From contig CAZIOT010000002.1 of the NCBI GenBank assembly GCA_964540965.1, forward strand, positions 186,001-250,000: a DNA stretch of 64,000 bases, in the 5' to 3' direction. This DNA comes from JADYZU01 sp964540965. Lineage in GTDB: Bacteria; Pseudomonadota; Alphaproteobacteria; Rhodobacterales; Rhodobacteraceae. Under the pieces are notes generated by a model that did not search any database, had not been told where the DNA came from, and was given only the letters and a program-made list of their open reading frames with translations. Below, piece by piece: positions 54,989 to 62,264 of the stretch. The position numbers and the translations under genes are program-made. The stretch's first letter is position 1. Every line of letters starts with the position of its first letter.

Positions 54989-55872
54989 CAGGCGAAGATC
55001 ATCGACGACAGCCGGCGACGGCCGGCGAGCACAAGCGGATCCTTGGGCGACAGCGAATCGAAGATGGTGAAAAGCTGTGCCTTGGCTGCGCCGTCGTTCC
55101 AGTCGCGGTCGCGGCGGAACAGGTCAAGCAATTCGTCGACGGCCCCCTTCACATCGCCATTGGCATGCAGCGCGGTGGCCAGATCGAAGCGGGCCTGATG
55201 GTCGGTGGGGTCGGTGGCGACACGGGCGCGCAACTGGTCGACCGGGCCGGCATTCGCCGCCTGCCGGGCAAGGCCCAGCTGGGCGCGGGCGGCCTCGACC
55301 TCGGGCTTGGCCGAAATCTCGGCCGGGGCCCCGTTCAGCACCGCCTCGGCCTGGTCGAATTCGCCCAGGGCGACATAGCAGCGGATCAGGCCGCCATAGG
55401 CGGCGGCATTGGCCGGATCCTCCTGCAGGATGGCGGCAAAGGTTTCGGCGGCATCGGTGACGGCGCCCTGCGCCAGCATGTCCTCGGCCGCGGCAATCGC
55501 CTCGGCCAGGCCGCCGTCGCCGGCGACGCCGGCGACCTTGGTCACGAACTGGTCCACCTGGCTGGGCGGCAGCGCGCCCTGGAACCCGTCGACCGGCTGG
55601 CCCTGCCAGAAGGCATAGACGGTGGGAATCGACTGCACCCGCAACTGCCCGGCGAATTGCGGGTTCTTGTCCACGTCGATCTTGACCAGCTTGACCTTGC
55701 CCTTCTGCCTGGTCACCGCCGCTTCCAGTGCCGGGCCCAGCGTCTTGCACGGGCCGCACCATGTCGCCCAGAAATCGACGATGACCGGGACGGTTTTCGA
55801 CGCCTCGACCACCTCGGCCATGAAGCTGGCATCGGTTCCGTCGATGATCGGGCTGGGGGCGGTGTTGAGCAT
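54988..55872 (-). CDS. Thioredoxin-TPR protein, CnoX/YbbN-like
   Basis: 294 residues. Thioredoxin domain with WCGPC (C39, C42) at 34-45 then TPR-like helices (about 125-270) typical of YbbN/CnoX, a chaperone-redox protein for GroEL. Redox cysteines are intact, unlike E. coli CnoX (SxxC). AAGGA lies upstream of the ATG at 55872. It is the first gene of a three-gene operon. Confidence 0.9.
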   Translation of the reverse strand: MLNTAPSPIIDGTDASFMAEVVEASKTVPVIVDFWATWCGPCKTLGPALEAAVTRQKGKVKLVKIDVDKNPQFAGQLRVQSIPTVYAFWQGQPVDGFQGALPPSQVDQFVTKVAGVAGDGGLAEAIAAAEDMLAQGAVTDAAETFAAILQEDPANAAAYGGLIRCYVALGEFDQAEAVLNGAPAEISAKPEVEAARAQLGLARQAANAGPVDQLRARVATDPTDHQARFDLATALHANGDVKGAVDELLDLFRRDRDWNDGAAKAQLFTIFDSLSPKDPLVLAGRRRLSSMIFA

Positions 55873-55976
55873 GTCATTGGTCCTTGAACGGGTCGGCGCC
55901 AATATGGTCATTGGCAGGGGGAAGGCCAAGGGGCGGCAACGCACGCGCGTGCGCCCCTGACATGACAGGAGGAACC

Positions 55977-56624
55977 ATGACCCGCACCCTGCTCTGCTTT
56001 GGTGACAGCAACACCTATGGCACGCCGCCGATGGCATCGCTCACCGAACCGCACCGGCGGTTCGATGCCGCGACCCGCTGGCCGCGACTGGTGGCCGGCC
56101 ATCTGGGCGCCGGTTGGGAGGTCGTCGAACAGGGCCTGCCGGGCCGCACGGCGCAGTTTCCCGATACGGTAATGGGCGCGCATATGAACGGGGCCGAGGG
56201 GCTGAAGATCGCCCTGGAAAGCTGCGGCCCGATCGATGCGCTGACGATCATGCTGGGCACCAATGACGTGAAGGCGGCCTATGCCGTGCCCGCCGAACAG
56301 GTGGCGGCGGGGATCGCCGGGCTGCTGTGCGTCGCGCTCAGCCAGGCGATGCAGGACCGGCACGGCGGGTTCAGGGTGCTGGTCATCTGTCCGACGCCGG
56401 TCGAGGAAGCGGGATGCCTGAAGGCGATCTTCTGGGGCGGCCGCGCCCGCGCGCTGGCGCTGCCGCCGGTCTATCGCGATCTGGCCGAGGTCTTTGGGGT
56501 CGGTTTCCTCGACGCGGGAGAGCATGTCGCCGTCAGCCCGATCGACGGCGTGCATCTGGACGAGGCCGGACACGCGGTGCTGGGCCGGGTGGTCGCGGAT
56601 GCGGTGGTGCGGCTGGTCGGGTGA
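55977..56624 (+). CDS. SGNH/GDSL-type hydrolase
   Basis: 215 residues. GDSN (9-12, nucleophile S11), LGTNDVK and DGVHLDEAGHA give the SGNH blocks. It is an esterase or arylesterase; no signal peptide, so cytoplasmic. AGGAGG nine bases before the ATG sets the start. It is divergent from the thioredoxin-TPR gene and convergent with rnc. Confidence 0.9.
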   Translation: MTRTLLCFGDSNTYGTPPMASLTEPHRRFDAATRWPRLVAGHLGAGWEVVEQGLPGRTAQFPDTVMGAHMNGAEGLKIALESCGPIDALTIMLGTNDVKAAYAVPAEQVAAGIAGLLCVALSQAMQDRHGGFRVLVICPTPVEEAGCLKAIFWGGRARALALPPVYRDLAEVFGVGFLDAGEHVAVSPIDGVHLDEAGHAVLGRVVADAVVRLVG

Positions 56625-56719
56625 ACCCCGGCCGGCGGGCCGGGAGGAGCCAGGGATGACGGTCAGGCTTTGCTGTGACGGAAGCCCGGGTTGCGATGCG
56701 CAGGCGCACGGCCCGCCCG

Positions 56720-57403
56720 CTACCCCCCGCCCAGCCTTGCCAATAGCGCCGCTGCGGCGGCCTGTTCTGCCAGCCGCTTTGACCCCGCGGTTGCCCGTTC
56801 GGTCGGGCCTGAGGCGAGCCGCACCTCGATAGTAAAGACGGGGGCGTGGTCCGGGCCGGCGCGGCCGGCCTCGGAATAGACCGGGGGGGCCTCGCCGCGG
56901 GCCTGCACCCATTCCTGCAAGGCGGTCTTGGCGTCGCGGGCGTCGTCGGCCACCCGGTTGACCCTGTCGCCCCACAGCCGCAGCACCACCGCGCGCGCCG
57001 CCTCGAACCCGGCGTCAAGATAGACGGCGGCGATCACCGCCTCCATCGCATCGGCAAGCAGCGCCTCTTTCCGGCGCCCGCCCGAGGTCATCTCGGACCG
57101 GCCGAGCTTGAGCGCCGCGCCGATGTCGACCTCGCGGGCGATTTCGGCACAGGTCTCGCGCCGGACCAAGGCGTTGAAGCGGGGGGCGATCTGCCCCTCG
57201 CTTGCCGCGCGGTCGGCAGTCAGAAGGGCCTCGGCCATGACAAGGCCCAGCACGCGGTCGCCGAGGAATTCCAGCCGCTGGTTGTCGGCGCGGCCGGGGC
57301 TGGACACCGAGCCATGGGTCAGTGCGCGCACCAGAAGTTCCGGCCGGGCGAAACGATGGCCGATCCTTTCCGCCAGCGCGGTCAGTTCGGCGGCGGGTTT
57401 CAA
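56720..57403 (-). CDS. rnc: Ribonuclease III
   Basis: 227 residues. RNase III signature NQRLEFLGDRVLGLV and DAMEAVIAAVYLDAG, then a dsRNA-binding domain. Start codon TTG at 57403; it overlaps the lepB TGA in the sequence TTGA. Processes rRNA and regulates mRNAs. In many related genomes era follows; here the next gene is a convergent SGNH hydrolase. Confidence 0.95.
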   Translation of the reverse strand: MKPAAELTALAERIGHRFARPELLVRALTHGSVSSPGRADNQRLEFLGDRVLGLVMAEALLTADRAASEGQIAPRFNALVRRETCAEIAREVDIGAALKLGRSEMTSGGRRKEALLADAMEAVIAAVYLDAGFEAARAVVLRLWGDRVNRVADDARDAKTALQEWVQARGEAPPVYSEAGRAGPDHAPVFTIEVRLASGPTERATAGSKRLAEQAAAAALLARLGGG

Positions 57404-58263
57404 TCGATCGCCCGAAAGAACCTGTCCGACCGCCAGGTCCAGAAGGCAAGCATCGAGGTGCCGGCCGAGGAGAAGATCACCCGGTCGGCCCGGCCGACCA
57501 GATCCTCGAACGGGACGAAGCCGACGCCGCCGGCGCTTTGCGCAAAGCGCGAGTCGGTGGAATTGTCGCGGTTGTCGCCCATGAAGAAGTAATGCCCCTC
57601 GGGCACGGTATAGACTTGGGTGTTGTCGGCATCGAACGACCCGTTGGCTGGCGCCATGTTGTCGTCGATGTTGAGGATGTCATGGCTGACGTCGCCCGGC
57701 AGCGTCTCGCGATAGCGTTCGGACTGGCATTCGTTGCCCAGACCGACAGCGCCGTTGGCGCAGAGCGGCATCTGCCGCTGCGGACCCTGCGGTTCGTAGA
57801 TTTCGGTAAAGATGCCGTCGGGTTCCTGCACCGCCTCTTCATCGTTGATGTAAAGGACGCCGTTGCGCACCTGAATCCGGTCGCCGGGCACGCCGATCAG
57901 CCGCTTGATAAAGTCGATGCCGGTGACCGGGTGGCGAAAGACGACCACATCGCCGCGCTGCGGTTCAGACCCGAACAGCCGTTCGTTCGACCCGCGGAAC
58001 ATCCCGCAGAAATCGTCGGCGCCGATGTCGATGCCCAGCGCAGGGATGCGGATCGACGGGCAGGAGGCATAGGAATAGCCATAGGCCATCTTGTTGACGA
58101 ACAGGAAGTCGCCGATCAGCAGCGTGTCCTTCATCGACCCCGAGGGAATCCAGAACGGCTGGAAGAACACGGTGCGAAAGATGCCGGCCAGAAGCAGCGC
58201 ATAGACCACGGTCTTGATCGTCTCGACGATGCTCGCGCCGATTCCGGATTTTTCCGCAGCCAT
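57400..58263 (-). CDS. lepB: Signal peptidase I
   Basis: 287 residues. One N-terminal transmembrane helix; catalytic S43 in PSGSMKDTL and the Lys in FIKRLIGVPGD, with GDNRDNSTDSR near the end. It removes signal peptides from exported proteins. The insert with several cysteines (ASCPSIR, DDFCGMF, PLCANG, NECQSE) is larger than in E. coli and may form disulfides. The ATG at 58263 fits the family. Confidence 0.95.
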   Translation of the reverse strand: MAAEKSGIGASIVETIKTVVYALLLAGIFRTVFFQPFWIPSGSMKDTLLIGDFLFVNKMAYGYSYASCPSIRIPALGIDIGADDFCGMFRGSNERLFGSEPQRGDVVVFRHPVTGIDFIKRLIGVPGDRIQVRNGVLYINDEEAVQEPDGIFTEIYEPQGPQRQMPLCANGAVGLGNECQSERYRETLPGDVSHDILNIDDNMAPANGSFDADNTQVYTVPEGHYFFMGDNRDNSTDSRFAQSAGGVGFVPFEDLVGRADRVIFSSAGTSMLAFWTWRSDRFFRAID

Positions 58264-58318
58264 ACCGTCCGTCCTTGCTGAAATGCTGCCGCGTTCATGC
58301 GGGGCGGGGCGCAGCCTG

Positions 58319-59515
58319 TCAAGGCAGGCGCCGTGCGAGCCGGGCCGCACTTGCCGCGGTCAGAAGCGCGACCCCGGCCCCGACGACAAAGGGCAGGCCG
58401 ATGCCGCCGACCGTTGCAAGCGCGGCACCAAGCAAGGGCGCAACCAGAAGGGCGCTGGCCGAGGCGGCCTCGGACAGGGCGGCGACGCGGGCCATCGCGT
58501 CGGGCGGCGTGGCGTTCTGCATCACCGTGCGGATCGGCACGACGCTGCCGGCGCCCGTCAACCCGATGGTCAGGAACGCCGCGGCCAGAAGCGGCGCCTG
58601 CAGGGCGATGCCGGTCAGCGCCGCAAGCCCCATCGCGCCGATGATCATGCCGCCGGTGGCAAGGCTGGCGGCGATCCAGACGAAGGGCCGGCGTTTCATC
58701 AGCGGGCCGCCCAGCAGGGCGCCGGTAACTCCGCCAAGCCCGTTCGCCGCGATGCACAGGCCAAGGGTCTGCGGCCCATGGCCAAGGCTGTCCATCAAGG
58801 GCGCGATCAGCGTGTCGTAAAGGAAGATGCCGAAGAATCCTGCGGCCATCAGCCCCAGCGCCGCGCGCAGCGCCGGGGTGGCACGGACCAGCGCCAGCCC
58901 CTCGGCCATGTCGCGCAAGATCGCCGGCGGGCTGTCGTGCCGGACCTTGCGAGGGTGCAGCGGCAGGCCGCTGGCGAGCAGCGCGGCAAGGGCCGAGGCT
59001 ACGGCAGTCATCACGAATACCGGCACCGGCCCGGTCAGGGCCAGCAGCCCGCCGCCCAGGGCCGGCCCGGCGATCTTGGAGATCTGGTTGACCCCTTGGC
59101 TGATGCCGTTGGTGGCGGCGCGGTCCCCGGGCCGCACCAGCGCCTGAAGCGCCGCCTGTTTCGCCGGGGCAAAGAAGCTGTCCACCGTCGCGACCAGCGC
59201 CGCCAGCCCGACCAGCGCCGGCCAGCCGGGGGCAAGGGCATAGGCCAGAACCCCCAGCCCGCGGCCAAGGTTCGACCAGACCAGCACCGGCCCCAGCCGC
59301 CAGCGGTCGACCAGCGCCCCGGCAAACGGGCCGATGACCACATAGGGCAACCCCATCGCCAGCCCGAGCAGGGCAAAGGCCAAGGGCGGCGCCTGCCAGC
59401 CATAGGCCAGCACCGCGGCGACGGCGACGAAGGCCAGCCAGTCGGCCAGATCGGCAGGGATCTGGGCGGCGATCAGGCGGGCAAAGCCGGGGTTGTTGCG
59501 GAACAAGGTCTTCAT
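58319..59515 (-). CDS. MFS transporter (DHA3-type)
   Basis: 398 residues with 11 to 12 hydrophobic segments; motif-A-like GALVDRWRLGPV and the Ala/Leu/Gly-rich helices. It looks like an efflux-type MFS3 (MFS_1/enterobactin exporter EntS-like) protein. Substrate unknown. It is inserted between acpS and lepB. The ATG at 59515 follows an in-frame TTG at 59521. Confidence 0.88.
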   Translation of the reverse strand: MKTLFRNNPGFARLIAAQIPADLADWLAFVAVAAVLAYGWQAPPLAFALLGLAMGLPYVVIGPFAGALVDRWRLGPVLVWSNLGRGLGVLAYALAPGWPALVGLAALVATVDSFFAPAKQAALQALVRPGDRAATNGISQGVNQISKIAGPALGGGLLALTGPVPVFVMTAVASALAALLASGLPLHPRKVRHDSPPAILRDMAEGLALVRATPALRAALGLMAAGFFGIFLYDTLIAPLMDSLGHGPQTLGLCIAANGLGGVTGALLGGPLMKRRPFVWIAASLATGGMIIGAMGLAALTGIALQAPLLAAAFLTIGLTGAGSVVPIRTVMQNATPPDAMARVAALSEAASASALLVAPLLGAALATVGGIGLPFVVGAGVALLTAASAARLARRLP

Positions 59516-59537
59516 GACCAAGGGCGCGTCGGGTCGG

Positions 59538-59945
59538 TCACGGCACGACAGGCCGCGCCTCGATCACCACAAAGGCGCTGGCCCAGGGGTGGTCGTCGGT
59601 CAGGGTGACGTGGATCACCGCGGAATGCCCCGGCGGGGTCATCTTGGCCAGACGTTCGGCGGCCCAGCCGGTGACATGCATCACCGGCTGGCCGGTGTGC
59701 AGGTTCGAAACAGCCATGTCCTTCCAGGCGATGCCCATGCGCAGGCCGGTGCCCAGCGCCTTTGAGCACGCCTCTTTCGCCGCCCAGCGCTTGGCATAGG
59801 TCGCGGCGACCGCGCGGGGCCGGCTTTCGGCCTTGCGCTGTTCGCGTTCGGTGAACACGCGGTCGCGGAAACGGTCACCAAAACGGGCGAGCGTCGCCTC
59901 GATCCGGTCGATGTTGCACAGGTCGGTGCCGATGCCGAGGATCAT
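59538..59945 (-). CDS. acpS: Holo-[acyl-carrier-protein] synthase
   Basis: 135 residues. ILGIGTDLCNIDRIE and AKRWAAKEACSKALG bind CoA and Mg. Transfers phosphopantetheine to ACP, required for fatty-acid synthesis. It lies 22 bases upstream of the MFS gene and 9 bases downstream of an unknown gene. Confidence 0.95.
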   Translation of the reverse strand: MILGIGTDLCNIDRIEATLARFGDRFRDRVFTEREQRKAESRPRAVAATYAKRWAAKEACSKALGTGLRMGIAWKDMAVSNLHTGQPVMHVTGWAAERLAKMTPPGHSAVIHVTLTDDHPWASAFVVIEARPVVP

Positions 59946-59954
59946 TCTTCGCTC

Positions 59955-60401
59955 CTAGACCCTGCAATCATCAAGGAATGTGGCGGCCCATTTCGGCAAG
60001 ACCGGCCAGCTGCGCGCGCCGTGGTCCTTCCAGCCGGATTTTTCCGCATCCATCACCCTCTCAAGCAAGGCATCATGGCGGTAAGGATGGAAGTCGTCCG
60101 CGGACCGGAGGGCGACATACGGACCCTTGCCGATATCTTTCCGGTTCGGCACCAGCCGGGCCTTCAACTGAACGTGCGGCACGGTTGCCCCGTCGATATG
60201 ACAGGCCAGAAAACCCGCCCCCTGCCAGTCGTCACTAAGCCAGATGCAGTTGTAGCCATAATCCGCGAAACACCCGGCAAGTTCTTGAAAGTTATAGAGT
60301 TCCTTCTGACGGGCGTTCAGGCGGCGATAGTCGATCTTGGCCAGTGTCAAGCGTTTCGCGCCCCGTCCGTCCACCGCCGCGTCCCGGCGGGGATCATTCA
60401 A
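59955..60401 (-). CDS. Unknown protein with D...QLK motif (possible endonuclease-like fold)
   Basis: Up to 148 residues; the start is uncertain (TTG 60401, GTG 60374 or a later TTG). The core KIDYRRLNARQKELYNFQ, YNCIWLSDDWQGAGFLACHIDG and PHVQLKARL recurs, as far as I recall, in small alphaproteobacterial unknowns. The spacing D...(about 20)...Q-x-K is reminiscent of PD-(D/E)XK nucleases, but no tool confirms this. It is between acpS and the small exported-protein gene and overlaps the latter by eight bases. Confidence 0.55.
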   Translation of the reverse strand: MNDPRRDAAVDGRGAKRLTLAKIDYRRLNARQKELYNFQELAGCFADYGYNCIWLSDDWQGAGFLACHIDGATVPHVQLKARLVPNRKDIGKGPYVALRSADDFHPYRHDALLERVMDAEKSGWKDHGARSWPVLPKWAATFLDDCRV

Positions 60402-60882
60402 AGCCGGCGGTCACCACGCCTGTCTGCTGGTTGATGCCGACGCGCAATTGCACCGGCAGGGTTTCGGACATGTCCTCGGACCAGACCGCCGCCTCGACCG
60501 TCAGCACCAGACCCTTGGCAGGATCGTAATCCGCCCGCAGGCCGCGCAAGGTCAGGGCCGGAAAGCCCATGCCTTCGGCCGAAAGGCTGACCAGCGCGCA
60601 GGACCGCGCGCCGAGTTCGTCATAGGGCGGCGACAGGACCATCAGGTGAAACGGCACCGCGCCCGGCTCGATCGTGTCCAGCACTGCGACCCGGACATCG
60701 CCATTGGCGAAGGTGGCGGTGTTTTCCTCCCACGGTTCGGCGATGTTGCGGGCGTCGGTCTGCCAGCCGCCGCATTCGCCGACCGACTGCGCCTGGGCCG
60801 GGAACGGCGCGAGGGCGAGAAGCCCAAGAGTTTTCAGAAAACTCTTGGCAAAAGCCTTCTGAAGGCTTTTGCGCCCGGTCAT
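60394..60882 (-). CDS. Small exported protein whose signal-peptide region carries palindromes
   Basis: 162 residues with a signal peptide of about 32 residues: a Lys-rich start RKSLQKAFAKSFLK, then LLALAPFPAQA. No known domain; two or three cysteines (GECGGW, RSCALV). Two near-adjacent perfect palindromes at 60826-60872 code for the basic part of the signal peptide. It overlaps pdxJ by four bases (ATGA). Confidence 0.65.
   Translation of the reverse strand: MTGRKSLQKAFAKSFLKTLGLLALAPFPAQAQSVGECGGWQTDARNIAEPWEENTATFANGDVRVAVLDTIEPGAVPFHLMVLSPPYDELGARSCALVSLSAEGMGFPALTLRGLRADYDPAKGLVLTVEAAVWSEDMSETLPVQLRVGINQQTGVVTAGFE
60826..60872. repeat. Two perfect palindromes inside a coding region
   Basis: AAGAGTTTTC-A-GAAAACTCTT (60826-60846) and GCAAAAGCCTTC-T-GAAGGCTTTTGC (60848-60872), one base apart. 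Both are in frame in the signal-peptide region of the exported protein gene. Confidence 0.9.
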
Positions 60883-61622
60883 GCCCTTGCTCCATCCATT
60901 CTATGCCGCATGCCGGCGATGCTGTCGGCAAGGCCAAGAAAGATCGCCTCGCCGATCAGGAAATGGCCGATGTTCAGTTCCATCACCTCGGGGATCGCCG
61001 CGACCGGCGCCACGTTGTCATAGGTCAGGCCATGCCCGGCATGGACCTCAAGGCCCAGCGACTGCGCAAGCGTCGCGCCCTGCCGCAGGGCAGCAAGCTC
61101 GGCCGCCGCGCCACTTGCGCCATGGTCCAGGAACAGGTCGGCGTAATGCCCGGTATGCAGTTCCACCACCGCGGCGCCGATGCGGGCGCTGGCGCGGATC
61201 TGCGCCGGATCGTGGCCGATGAACATCGACACGCGGATGCCGGCGGCGCGCAGGGGCGCGATGAAATCGCGCAGCCGCGCCTCGTCGCCCGCGACATCCA
61301 GCCCGCCCTCGGTCGTCCGCTCCTCGCGCTTTTCGGGGACGAGGCAGCAGGCATGCGGTTGATGCTTGAGCAGGATCGCCTGCATTTCATCGGTCGCGGC
61401 GCATTCGAAATTCAGCGGCAGCCGCAGCTGCTCCATCAGGCTTTCGATATCCTCGTCGCGGATATGGCGGCGATCCTCGCGCAGATGCGCGGTGATGCCG
61501 TCGGCGCCGGCATCCTGCGCCAGCAGGGCGGCGCGGGTCGGGTCGGGAAACGGCGTGCCGCGGGCGTTCCGCACCGTCGCCACATGGTCGATGTTCACCC
61601 CCAGCCGCAGCCTGCCCGTCAT
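60879..61622 (-). CDS. pdxJ: Pyridoxine 5-phosphate synthase
   Basis: 247 residues. TIM-barrel enzyme of vitamin B6 synthesis: LGVNIDHVATVRNARGT, HLREDRRHI, and HAGHGLTYDNV. Joins 1-deoxyxylulose 5-phosphate and aminoacetone phosphate. The ATG at 61622 fits the family; it overlaps the DUF2062 stop by four bases. Confidence 0.96.
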   Translation of the reverse strand: MTGRLRLGVNIDHVATVRNARGTPFPDPTRAALLAQDAGADGITAHLREDRRHIRDEDIESLMEQLRLPLNFECAATDEMQAILLKHQPHACCLVPEKREERTTEGGLDVAGDEARLRDFIAPLRAAGIRVSMFIGHDPAQIRASARIGAAVVELHTGHYADLFLDHGASGAAAELAALRQGATLAQSLGLEVHAGHGLTYDNVAPVAAIPEVMELNIGHFLIGEAIFLGLADSIAGMRHRMDGARA

Positions 61623-62260
61623 TGCCCGCCTCCGTCTTCGCCGCGGGCCAGATGACGCTTTTCCCGCCTCTCGCGCAAGTGCCTGGCCCGCGCCCGCTGA
61701 TAGGCGCTGACCAGCGGAATGGTGATGTAATAGGCGACCAGCCCGCAGGCGATGCCGATGACGATGGAGCCGACGAAATAGGGCAGGAACACCCGGTCCC
61801 AGAAATGCGCAAGCCCGCCCCATTGCGCGACATCGGGCGTGAACAGCGCGATCAGGTTGTGCCACAGGTCGCGGATCGCCTCTTCAAAGGCGCGGCCGAT
61901 CATCCGCGCGCTCAGGAAGGCATCCTGCCCCAGCATCCATTGTCCAAGCCCGATCGAGGCGACGGCAAAGAACGGCGTGGTCAGCGGGTTCGAGATGAAC
62001 GAACACAGCAGTGCCGCCAGGATGTTGCCGCGCATCGCCCAGGCCAGCACCCCGCCCAGGATCATCTGCAGGCCGGGCAGCGGCAGGATCGACACGAAGG
62101 TACCAGCGAACATGCCGCGCGCCACCTTGTGCGGCGTGTCGGGCAGGCGGCGGATGCGGTGACGGAAATAGGTGATGACCCGCGGCCAGCCCGCCCTGGG
62201 CCAGAATCCCTCTATGGCGAATTGCCACCAGCGCAGTTTCTGGCGGCGGCGGAACACCAT
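61619..62260 (-). CDS. DUF2062 membrane protein
   Basis: 213 residues. DUF2062 domain with several membrane helices and HKVARGMFAGTFVSILPLPGLQMILGG and ISNPLTTPFF. The N-terminal 30 and C-terminal 20 residues are strongly basic. Function unknown. It is between rel and pdxJ. Confidence 0.92.
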   Translation of the reverse strand: MVFRRRQKLRWWQFAIEGFWPRAGWPRVITYFRHRIRRLPDTPHKVARGMFAGTFVSILPLPGLQMILGGVLAWAMRGNILAALLCSFISNPLTTPFFAVASIGLGQWMLGQDAFLSARMIGRAFEEAIRDLWHNLIALFTPDVAQWGGLAHFWDRVFLPYFVGSIVIGIACGLVAYYITIPLVSAYQRARARHLRERREKRHLARGEDGGGQ

Positions 62261-62264
62261 CGGA

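Noticed and set aside
56656..56832. Small plus-strand frame starting MTVRLCCDGSPGCDAQ with AGGAG before it
   Set aside because: It runs antisense into the rnc end and becomes low-complexity Pro/Arg; the ribosome-like site is probably chance in a GC-rich gap.
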